From NCBI GenBank assembly GCA_947455285.1, contig CANGOK010000064.1, positions 1 through 13,226 of the forward strand: DNA of 13,226 nucleotides, read 5' to 3'. Shown here one piece after another: positions 7,854-13,226 of this stretch. Numbering within the stretch: position 1 is the stretch's first letter; each line of letters opens with the position of its first letter. The DNA is from Beijerinckiaceae bacterium (GTDB taxonomy: Bacteria; Pseudomonadota; Alphaproteobacteria; Rhizobiales; Beijerinckiaceae). The translations under genes and the position numbers were made by a program. The notes under the pieces are model-generated. The model saw only the letters and a program-made list of their open reading frames with translations, was not told the origin of the DNA and searched no databases.

Positions 7854-7879
7854 TGTCAGTGATCAAGCGACGGCTCGCC

Positions 7880-7912
7880 AAAACAAAACGCAGCGCCTCA
7901 TCAGCGCTGCGT
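7880..7912 (-). terminator. Rho-independent terminator of popZ
   Basis: On the minus strand a perfect 9-bp stem, ACGCAGCGC (7912-7904) with GCGCTGCGT (7896-7888), closes a 7-base loop. It is followed by TTTTGTTTT (to 7880). It lies about 30 bases past the popZ stop. Confidence 0.88.
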
Positions 7913-7941
7913 CAAGGAGTTATGGGTATTCCGAAGAGGTC

Positions 7942-8559
7942 TTAGCGACGGCTGCGAGCCATACGCTCGATCTCCTGCCGCACCAGGCGCTCAACGATGC
8001 TTGGCAGATTGTCGTCGAGCCAGGACTTCAGCATCGGACGCAGCATTTCGCGAATGCTGTCCTCGATCAGCCCACTGTTTTGCAACATCACGGACGTGGC
8101 CAGCGCATTGAAGGAGGAGGTCACGCTCGCATCGGTGTCCTGAGAAAGCATGGCGGCCTCGACGCGATCTTGAAAATCGTCATGGGCGGCGCGCCGGGCC
8201 TCGAAGGGCCGAGCGGGCGGCTCAGGCAGAGGGCGCGAGGCCGGTTCGGGATCCATACGGAAAGCGGGACGCGGCGCGCGTTGAGGGCCAGCGTCGCGTT
8301 GAACAGGCGCCTGCGGAATCGGATCATTGCGGAGCGCCTGACGGGCCGGCGGCGCAGGCTCGTAATCGTCGTAAGCGTCGTGATCGTATTGCGGCTCTGC
8401 TTGGGCCTGTCGCGTCGGAGCCGACGCCGAACGCGTCAAGGGCAGCACGTGGTCGTCAGCGATGATGCGACGGATCGAGGCCAAAATCTCCTCCATCGAG
8501 GGCTCATGGCTGCGTTGTGCGGCTACAGTCTGCGCGGAAATGGCGGAGGATGCGTTCAT
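7942..8559 (-). CDS. popZ: PopZ-like polar organizing protein (DUF2497 family)
   Basis: This 205-residue protein has the three-part PopZ design. A short conserved N-terminal helix, PSMEEILASIRRIIADD (residues 20-36), is the family hallmark. The middle is a proline- and acid-rich disordered linker (about 55-115, with DHDAYDDYEPAPP and later PEPASRPLPEPPARP). The C-terminal helical oligomerisation region (about 162-205) contains LIEDSIREMLRPMLKSWLDD. PopZ forms a matrix at the cell pole that anchors the ParB-origin complex and polar signalling proteins; in Agrobacterium-type cells it marks the growing pole. ATG 8559 places the conserved helix near the N-terminus as in relatives. An in-frame TTG at 8709 would add 50 non-conserved residues and is disfavoured. 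It lies between valS and tolC and has its own terminator. Confidence 0.85.
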   Translation of the reverse strand: MNASSAISAQTVAAQRSHEPSMEEILASIRRIIADDHVLPLTRSASAPTRQAQAEPQYDHDAYDDYEPAPPARQALRNDPIPQAPVQRDAGPQRAPRPAFRMDPEPASRPLPEPPARPFEARRAAHDDFQDRVEAAMLSQDTDASVTSSFNALATSVMLQNSGLIEDSIREMLRPMLKSWLDDNLPSIVERLVRQEIERMARSRR

Positions 8560-8749
8560 TGCTCGAAACTCTTCAGGACGCTCAAACCCGGCGAACTTAT
8601 GCGTGATAGGCACTTCGGCCGCACAAACCACCTCGGCGATCACATTGAACGCAGGCCGCGTGGCGAGCAAGGCCCGCACGCGAAGCTGTTTGCGAAATTC
8701 ACAAGTCAATGAATTCCCGACGCCCCCAGGTCACGCCAAACCGCATACG

Positions 8750-8777
8750 AAAAAGCCCGCCGAGAACCTCGGCGGGC
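8750..8777 (-). terminator. Rho-independent terminator of the TolC-type gene
   Basis: On the minus strand a perfect 10-bp GC-rich stem, GCCCGCCGAG (8777-8768) with CTCGGCGGGC (8764-8755), closes a 3-base loop. Five T follow (8754-8750). It lies 32 bases past the tolC stop. Confidence 0.93.
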
Positions 8778-8809
8778 CAAAAGCATGAACGCTACAAGGA
8801 TGTGATCGC

Positions 8810-10258
8810 TCAGTTGCCGTCAGGCGTGCGCGTTCCAATCCACTTATTCTTGACCTGATCGAAATGCAGAGACGGGTCATAGTTGTCGACGCGCAGGCCG
8901 AGGGTCGCCGCTGAGAGCTGACCAGTGGCGGCAAGCAGTGCATAGGAAGCAACAACCTGATCGCGCTGAGCGGTGACAAGACTGACCCGCGAATTCAGCA
9001 GGGTCTGCTGGGCGTTGAGCACGTCAAGGGTGGTGCGTTGACCGACCTTGGCTTCCTCACGCACACCTTCCAGCGCAATCTCGTTAGCCCGCACCTGAGC
9101 CTGAAAAGATTGGATCTGAAGCTTCGTGGTCTGGAAAGCGCCCCACGCCGCAGTGACGGCGGAGCGAACCGCTTCGCGTTGCTGATCAGCCGTGAGGCGG
9201 GCCTGTCCAAGCAGTTCCTTAGCCTGACGAACGCCCGCATAAGTGGCGCCGCCTTCGTAAAGGGGCACGCTCAAGCTCGCCACGGCGGAATAGGTAGTGT
9301 TCTGATAATTGTTGTAGCCGCTGACGTCCCGGTTGATCGCCGCCGTGCCGGTGGCGGCGATCGTCGGCAGCAAGGCGCCTTCCTGAATGGTCACGTTCAA
9401 GGCGGCCACATCAACGGCGTGTAGCGCCGCCTGAATCCTGGGATGTTCCTTCTGGGCCGATGTCGACGCCGACTCAAGTGAGCGGGGCAACAGGGCTTCG
9501 ACGGGACGAGCTGGCTCAAGATTACGCGGCTGCTCGCCGATCACCTGACGGTAGACGGCGATGCTGTTCTGGAGATTGAACCGAGCTGTGGCGGCGCTGG
9601 CTTGTCCCTGAGCGAGCGAGGCCTGCGACTGGGCGACGTCAGTGCGTGTCACTTCGCCGACCTGAAAGCGGTCTTCGGTCTGCTTGAGCTGTTGCTGCAG
9701 CACTTCCACGTTGTTGTTTTGCAACTGCAGAAGCGCCGTATCGCGCAGCACGTTCATATAGGCCGTCGAGCCGGCCGACAGCACATCCTGCTCGGACTGC
9801 CGCAAGTTCTCTCGTGACTGGAGAACAGTCGACTCCGCCTGACGCACAGTATTGCCGGTGCGGCCACCGTTATACAGGGTCTGAGTGATGGCGACGCTGT
9901 TGGTGCGCGGAATAGAATTGGCATCGGTCGTCAACCGGCCCCCATTAACCGTCCGCGTCTGCTGGGCGCCGATCGTCGACGTTGCGGTCACGGAAGGCCG
10001 CCACCCTGCGGTAGCGCGCGGAACTGTCTCGTCGGCAGCTCGGGTCGCAGCGCGTTGCTGGTTCAGGTCAGGGCTGTAAGCATATGATTTCGCAAGGGCG
10101 CCTGACATGCTTTCAGCCTGCGCGAGCGAAATGGGACCGCCAGCAGACGCAAAGAGAGCGAGGCACAAAACGGATGCCGACCACTTAAGCTGCTTTCTGG
10201 CGACAGCTTCACCGCCCGAAGCAGTATCGGAGTGACGCCCGGCGTCGATCACCATCAT
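8810..10258 (-). CDS. tolC: TolC-family outer membrane efflux/type I secretion channel
   Basis: This 482-residue outer membrane factor forms the trimeric exit duct of type I secretion and tripartite efflux systems. A Sec signal follows a basic stretch (RKQLKW, 21-26): hydrophobic core about 27-40 and cleavage after AQA (48). The mature protein carries the two repeated outer-membrane-efflux halves. Typical elements are ALAKSYAYSPDLNQQRAATR at the start, the EDRFQVGEVTRTDVAQSQAS strand-helix, SLSVPLYEGGATYAGVRQAK, and REEAKVGQRTTLDVLNAQQT near the end. The ATG at 10258 has AGAGG six bases upstream; a TTG six bases earlier and the next ATG (10255) are alternatives. The n-region before the signal core is unusually long. 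No inner-membrane or adaptor partner is adjacent, so it probably serves several pumps. It is followed by a strong terminator. Confidence 0.92.
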   Translation of the reverse strand: MMVIDAGRHSDTASGGEAVARKQLKWSASVLCLALFASAGGPISLAQAESMSGALAKSYAYSPDLNQQRAATRAADETVPRATAGWRPSVTATSTIGAQQTRTVNGGRLTTDANSIPRTNSVAITQTLYNGGRTGNTVRQAESTVLQSRENLRQSEQDVLSAGSTAYMNVLRDTALLQLQNNNVEVLQQQLKQTEDRFQVGEVTRTDVAQSQASLAQGQASAATARFNLQNSIAVYRQVIGEQPRNLEPARPVEALLPRSLESASTSAQKEHPRIQAALHAVDVAALNVTIQEGALLPTIAATGTAAINRDVSGYNNYQNTTYSAVASLSVPLYEGGATYAGVRQAKELLGQARLTADQQREAVRSAVTAAWGAFQTTKLQIQSFQAQVRANEIALEGVREEAKVGQRTTLDVLNAQQTLLNSRVSLVTAQRDQVVASYALLAATGQLSAATLGLRVDNYDPSLHFDQVKNKWIGTRTPDGN

Positions 10259-10277
10259 CTTCAACCTCTGTAACGCG

Positions 10278-10291
10278 GTCTCTTACGAGAC
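10278..10291. promoter_or_regulatory. Small inverted repeat in the tolC leader
   Basis: GTCTC-TTAC-GAGAC lies 20-33 bases upstream of the tolC ATG. The 5-bp arms around a 4-base loop could form a leader hairpin near the ribosome site or serve as an operator half-site pair. Confidence 0.25.
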
Positions 10292-10354
10292 AAACCGCCG
10301 CAATGCGCCCTCGACAGGGGGGACAACTGAATCGCACACGAACTCATAGCCACG

Positions 10355-10380
10355 CTCTACACTACCGTAGAGATCGTCAA
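10355..10380 (-). promoter_or_regulatory. Candidate -35 with operator-like repeat upstream of tolC
   Basis: TTGACG (10380-10375, minus strand) resembles a -35 box. Directly after it lies the inverted repeat CTCTAC-(6)-GTAGAG (10355-10372), which would occupy the promoter spacer. That is the position of many repressor sites in efflux-gene promoters. No good -10 is seen at the standard spacing, so the promoter call is weak. The repeat itself is exact. Confidence 0.3.
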
Positions 10381-10449
10381 TATGGTCCTTCCGCGGTTCA
10401 CAAAGATATCAAAAGGAAAATGTGGCGTAATTGCGTGACAGCGTAAGCT

Positions 10450-11145
10450 TTAGAATAAAAACTGCGGTTTGTGGTCAAAACCAGCGAGAACCGGCGCAGC
10501 CGAGTCGAAGAGGAAGCGGGAGCTGACGTCAGAGCCGATCCGGTCATAACGGGTCGCCTTGCCGTTGCGGCCACCCTGCCCCGACGCCTTCATGACGCAA
10601 AGGAGACGACCACCCGGCGCAAGTTGAGCGAAAAGTTGTTCAAGGCCTTCTTCAACCGCCCCATTCACCAGAATGACGTCGAATGGGCCTTCCGAGGCAG
10701 CGCCCTGCGCAAGCGGGCCCGTGACGGCGCGAACATTCTCAAGTCCGAGCTTGGCGAAACCAGCGGTCGCAGCGGCGCTGAAGCTCGCGTCCGCCTCCAG
10801 TGCGACGACCGAACCGGCGAGGTGGGAAAGAATGGCGGCGGAGTAGCCTGTGCCGCCGCCAACGTCGAGCACCCGGCAGCCCTTATCGATGTCCGCGCTT
10901 TGCAGGAGGCGCGCAAGGGCCATGGGGGCGAGCAGCACGCGGCGCGCATCGCCGCTGGAGACGGTCTGCAGTGCGTCGGAATAGACGACGGCGAGATCCT
11001 GACTGGCGACGAAACCCTCGCGCGGCGTCGCGAGAAACGCTTCGATGACCTCAAGATTGGTCACGTCAAAGGTGCGCAACTGGCAGTCCACCATCGTCTT
11101 GCGACGGTCGGCGGGAAGGGTCGAAACGGGGGAAAAGTCCAGCAC
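10450..11145 (-). CDS. Protein-L-isoaspartate O-methyltransferase-like SAM methyltransferase
   Basis: This 231-residue class I methyltransferase is related to protein-L-isoaspartate (D-aspartate) O-methyltransferase, which repairs aged proteins. The SAM site VLDVGGGTGYSAA (92-104) and the family segments ATPREGFV (39-46), GPFDVILVNGA and LAPGGRLLCVM are clear. The substrate-side block that in Escherichia coli Pcm reads QTISQPYMVA is instead QTVSSGDARRVLLAPMALAR (60-79). The first residues resemble the motif, then diverge, so repair activity is uncertain. The GTG start at 11145 has GGAGG (11156-11152) six bases upstream and a strong promoter just before it. A later ATG (residue 18, MVDCQLR) is possible but lacks this site. 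The gene lies upstream of tolC, a pairing I recall from other Rhizobiales. Common annotation would be pcm. Confidence 0.82.
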   Translation of the reverse strand: MLDFSPVSTLPADRRKTMVDCQLRTFDVTNLEVIEAFLATPREGFVASQDLAVVYSDALQTVSSGDARRVLLAPMALARLLQSADIDKGCRVLDVGGGTGYSAAILSHLAGSVVALEADASFSAAATAGFAKLGLENVRAVTGPLAQGAASEGPFDVILVNGAVEEGLEQLFAQLAPGGRLLCVMKASGQGGRNGKATRYDRIGSDVSSRFLFDSAAPVLAGFDHKPQFLF

Positions 11146-11164
11146 GGCGGGCCTCCAGAAAGAC

Positions 11165-11186
11165 GCGCGCTTTATACGAAGCGCGC
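11165..11186. promoter_or_regulatory. Perfect inverted repeat over the -10 box
   Basis: GCGCGCTT-TATACG-AAGCGCGC has 8-bp perfect arms and spans the -10 box and probable start site of the methyltransferase-like gene. An operator is the best reading. It could also fold as an RNA hairpin terminating the gene that ends at 11229, but only a short T-rich run (GTCTTTCT) follows on that strand. Confidence 0.5.
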
Positions 11187-11199
11187 AGCTTCCTGTCCA
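11171..11199 (-). promoter_or_regulatory. Sigma-70-type promoter of the methyltransferase-like gene
   Basis: TGGACA (11199-11194) and TATAAA (11176-11171) on the minus strand are exactly 17 bp apart, each one mismatch from consensus. The predicted start near 11164 gives a leader of about 19 bases that contains the GGAGG ribosome site. This is the best promoter match I found in the window. Confidence 0.65.
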
Positions 11200-11228
11200 T
11201 GGCGGCCTGACTAAACCTTTCGGCAGAC

Positions 11229-11675
11229 TTAACCCTTCAATCGGCTATTGCACTCGCTGTAATAGCCCCCGCCCTTCTTGATCCACGGCAGTCCGCCGTT
11301 GGCGCCCGAGGCCTTATTGGCCTGATACTGATCGCGGCAGGTATGCATGCGCGCGGTTCCTGGCTTCTCACCGGCGTATTTAGGCGAGACCGCCGTGGGA
11401 AATATGGCGGAGCTGGCGGCGCCGGGCTTGGCGGCTGGTTTCAACGGATTGGCGGAGGAACCTGGCGCAGGCGCAGCGCTCGGCTGAGCCGTAACGTCAG
11501 CGCCGCATTGGGCCTTGCGGAAATCGTTCCATTTCATTCCGCCGAGCGTTCCGGCCTTCTGGGCTTCCTTGTATTTGGCGCTGCATTCCTGCGCGGTGAG
11601 GGCATGGGCGGAGCCGCTGGCCGCGCCAAGCGCGAGGCCGAAGAACAACAGGCGGCAGACGTCGCGAATAATCAT
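11229..11675 (-). CDS. Small secreted protein with a duplicated two-cysteine motif, function unknown
   Basis: This 148-residue exported protein has a hydrophobic signal peptide (about 8-22) with likely cleavage after AHA (25). The mature part holds two copies of one motif: C31-x3-Y-x6-G-x2-G-x3-W49-x2-F-x4-C57 and C113-x3-Y-x6-G-x2-G-x3-W131-x6-Y-x3-C142. A proline/alanine-rich linker (about 62-92) separates them. Four cysteines in two pairs suggest disulfides formed in the periplasm. I associate similar uncharacterised proteins with Rhizobiales, but I know no function. The ATG at 11675 has a strong ribosome site (AGGAG at 11687-11683, seven bases away). A weak promoter candidate is TTGCGA (11757-11752) and TGAAAT (11734-11729), 17 bp apart. 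It is divergent from the EcsC gene. Confidence 0.8.
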   Translation of the reverse strand: MIIRDVCRLLFFGLALGAASGSAHALTAQECSAKYKEAQKAGTLGGMKWNDFRKAQCGADVTAQPSAAPAPGSSANPLKPAAKPGAASSAIFPTAVSPKYAGEKPGTARMHTCRDQYQANKASGANGGLPWIKKGGGYYSECNSRLKG

Positions 11676-11827
11676 GGCTCATCTCCTCAATCGGGCGAAC
11701 CGCACCCGCAATGCGAGATTGGCTTGCAATTTCAAATCCCTGCTCAAGAGATCGCAAGTTGAACGAACGACGCCGTGAAACGATCCCTTGCCGCAATGGC
11801 GTCAGCATAATGCAAAGAGACGTTTAT

Positions 11828-11850
11828 GTTCAGTCGAAAACTGACTGAAC
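11828..11850. promoter_or_regulatory. Nested inverted repeats upstream of the EcsC gene
   Basis: GTTCAGT (11828-11834) and ACTGAAC (11844-11850) are perfect inverted arms, 9 bases apart. CAGT (11831-11834) and ACTG (11840-11843) form a second overlapping pair. CATAAT (11806-11811) upstream resembles a -10 box for the plus strand. The position in the divergent intergenic region suggests an operator for the EcsC gene, possibly for both genes. Confidence 0.4.
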
Positions 11851-11924
11851 AAGGATTTTCCTGCGCTTCGCTCGCATCGCACGTCAGCCTTGCGGCGCGG
11901 ATCGTCACGCTCCACATCTTTGAG

Positions 11925-12767
11925 ATGACCGACACGATGTTGACCGTCACGCGTGAACTGACCGACGACGATCGCGGGGCCCTCGGCCGCGCGGTCGACG
12001 CCCTTGAAAAGACGACGCTCGCCGGCCGCCTCACGAACCTGCTGGGTCGCCAGATAGCGCTCGCGGGTCAGGCAATCCCCGAGCGCGTGCGTGACGCCGC
12101 CGCCAAGGGCGCCAATGTCGCGATGCGCGCCGCCATGAGTGGAGCGTTGCGGAGCCTCCGAGGCGATCGAAAAGCTGCTTCGTCAAAGCTTCATATGGCG
12201 GCGATCGCCGCTTCAGGCGCGGCTGGCGGGGCGCTGGGCCTCGCCGCCCTGCCCTTCGAACTGCCTGCCTCAACCATTCTGATGCTGCGCGCCATCGCCG
12301 ATGTCGCGCGCGCCGAGGGGGAGGATATGGCTGACCCACAAGTGGCGCTGGCCTGCCTCGAAGTCTTTGCATTGGGCGGACGCACCGAGGCCGATGACCA
12401 TCTCGACAGCAGCTATTTCGCCGTCCGCGCACTGCTCGCCCGCAGCATGTCGCAGGCGAGCCGCTACATCATCGACAAGGGCCTTGTGGACGAAGCCGCG
12501 CCTGTGCTCGTCAAGCTGCTGTCCAAGATCGCCGCCCGCTTTGGCGTCGTTCTTTCGCAGAAGTTCGCTGCGCAAGCGTTGCCGATCATCGGCGCCATGG
12601 GCGGGGCGGCGGTCAACCTCGCCTTTCTCCAGCATTTCGAGCAGATCGCGAAGGGCCACTTCGCGGTTCGACGCCTGGAGCGCATCTATGGGCCCGATCT
12701 CGTCCGCAGCGAATATGAGCGGCTTGCGGCGGCGATTGCTTCAGCGGCGCAAACAGCCCCGGGTTGA
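11925..12767 (+). CDS. EcsC-family protein
   Basis: With the ATG at 11925 this is a 280-residue protein of the EcsC family, named after the third gene of the Bacillus subtilis ecs operon. The biochemical role of the family is unknown. The glycine/alanine-rich hydrophobic segment MAAIAASGAAGGALGLAALP (about 91-110), then ELPASTILMLRAIADVARAEG, is the family's conserved core. It is followed by ALACLEVFALGG, where many relatives have a similar cysteine-containing stretch. A second Gly/Ala-rich stretch, ALPIIGAMGGAAVNLAFLQH (about 218-237), lies in the C-terminal half. An in-frame ATG at 11826 would add 33 residues spanning inverted repeats and is less likely, although AAGAGA precedes it. ATG 11937 is also possible. 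The TctC-type gene follows 50 bp downstream. Function cannot be inferred from context. Confidence 0.8.
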   Translation: MTDTMLTVTRELTDDDRGALGRAVDALEKTTLAGRLTNLLGRQIALAGQAIPERVRDAAAKGANVAMRAAMSGALRSLRGDRKAASSKLHMAAIAASGAAGGALGLAALPFELPASTILMLRAIADVARAEGEDMADPQVALACLEVFALGGRTEADDHLDSSYFAVRALLARSMSQASRYIIDKGLVDEAAPVLVKLLSKIAARFGVVLSQKFAAQALPIIGAMGGAAVNLAFLQHFEQIAKGHFAVRRLERIYGPDLVRSEYERLAAAIASAAQTAPG

Positions 12768-12792
12768 CACAGCCCCTTCGCCTCTCGATTGT
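12764..12792 (+). promoter_or_regulatory. Candidate promoter of the TctC-type gene
   Basis: A perfect TTGACA (12764-12769) overlaps the TGA stop of the EcsC gene. GATTGT (12787-12792), 17 bp downstream, is a poor -10 (three of six). The predicted start near 12799 gives a leader of about 20 bases with a good ribosome site. Confidence 0.35.
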
Positions 12793-12817
12793 TCGCGCAG
12801 ATCAACGGGAGGTTTCC

Positions 12818-13226
12818 ATGTCCTTGCGCCATAAGCGCCTCATCAGCGCCATTCTGGCCTTTGTCGCGCCCGCCATTTTCCAAACGGCCGCCGCCGACCC
12901 CGTCGAGGATTTCTACAAGGGCAAAGCCCTTGAAATGGTGGCGCCGACCTCGCCAGGCGGCGATTACGATCTTCGCGCAAGGCTTGTGGCGCGCCATATC
13001 GGGCGCTTCATTCCAGGCAATCCGACAGTCGTGGCGCGAAACATGCCGGGCGGCCTTGGCGTGGCGGCGGCGAACTACCTCGCCCGTGTCGCGCCCCGTG
13101 ACGGGACGGTGCTGCACGCCATCTTCCAGAACATGCCCGTGCTGCAGGCGATCGGCTCGCAGGGCGTTGAATTCGACGTGCGCAAGTTTGGTTGGATCGG
13201 CAACACCACCAATAGCCCCAATGTCA
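12818..13226 (+). CDS. TctC-type tripartite tricarboxylate transporter solute-binding protein (partial, 5' end)
   Basis: The first 136 codons of an exported binding protein run off the right edge. A Sec signal with a basic start (MSLRHKR) and hydrophobic core ends near QTAAA (about 25). The mature start DFYKGKALEMVAPTSPGGDY is the TctC/Bug form, where the first strand leads into a P-x-x-PGG ligand loop. PGNPTVVARNMPGGLGVAAA (about 68-87) and APRDGTVL are also family hallmarks. Such proteins deliver carboxylates or other small organic solutes to TctA/TctB membrane subunits, but many are orphans; partners would lie beyond this window. ATG 12818 has GGAGG (12808-12812) five bases upstream. The ligand cannot be predicted from this fragment. 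Confidence 0.88.
   Translation, partial: MSLRHKRLISAILAFVAPAIFQTAAADPVEDFYKGKALEMVAPTSPGGDYDLRARLVARHIGRFIPGNPTVVARNMPGGLGVAAANYLARVAPRDGTVLHAIFQNMPVLQAIGSQGVEFDVRKFGWIGNTTNSPNV

Noticed and set aside
6300..7862. A 520-codon open frame on the plus strand across valS
   Set aside because: It is antisense to the unmistakable valyl-tRNA synthetase, and its product matches no family; GC-rich genes commonly create such antisense frames.
8560..8709. 50-residue extension of PopZ from a TTG at 8709
   Set aside because: PopZ proteins start shortly before the PSMEEILASIRRII helix, and ATG 8559 does this.
8080..8712. A 210-codon plus-strand frame opposite popZ
   Set aside because: It is antisense to the PopZ-like gene, whose terminal motifs are clear; the product is low-complexity and unrecognisable.
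10471..11214. A 247-codon plus-strand frame opposite the methyltransferase-like gene
   Set aside because: The minus strand encodes an intact SAM-binding fold with a good promoter and ribosome site; this frame has neither.

Overview
The window is about 13.2 kb of GC-rich DNA, and its genes look like those of an alphaproteobacterium of the Hyphomicrobiales (Rhizobiales) type. The pointers are an ExoR-like Sel1-repeat protein beside exonuclease III, a PopZ homologue between valS and a tolC-type gene, a UbiH/UbiL-type hydroxylase with the order's motif variants, and a small secreted protein with paired cysteines that I associate with this group. I cannot name a genus.

Layout. Positions 1-683 hold no gene I can name; one minus-strand frame may be a gene start running off the left edge. 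Positions 684-3672 carry three plus-strand genes: a ubiquinone-type FAD hydroxylase, a lipid A-type lauroyl acyltransferase, and exonuclease III. Convergent to them, on the minus strand, is the ExoR-like periplasmic protein (3864-4712). Further minus-strand genes follow up to 11675. In plus-coordinate order they are valS, popZ, a TolC-family outer membrane protein, a protein-L-isoaspartate methyltransferase-like protein, and a small secreted protein with a duplicated cysteine motif. From 11925 the plus strand carries an EcsC-family protein, then the 5' part of a TctC-type solute-binding protein cut by the right edge.

Expression. Three clear intrinsic terminators follow valS, popZ and tolC on the minus strand, so these neighbours appear to be separate transcription units even though their order looks conserved. 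The methyltransferase-like gene has the clearest promoter in the window (TGGACA, 17 bp, TATAAA), with a perfect inverted repeat over its -10 box. Several other intergenic regions hold operator-like repeats, notably upstream of exoR, tolC and the EcsC gene.

Overall this is mostly a housekeeping region: translation, DNA repair, envelope biogenesis, cell-pole organisation and ubiquinone synthesis. I see no mobile element, CRISPR array, RNA gene, phage gene or defence cassette, and no convincing undescribed multi-gene system. The best leads are regulatory repeats, the secreted cysteine-motif protein, the divergent methyltransferase and the unexplained left flank.
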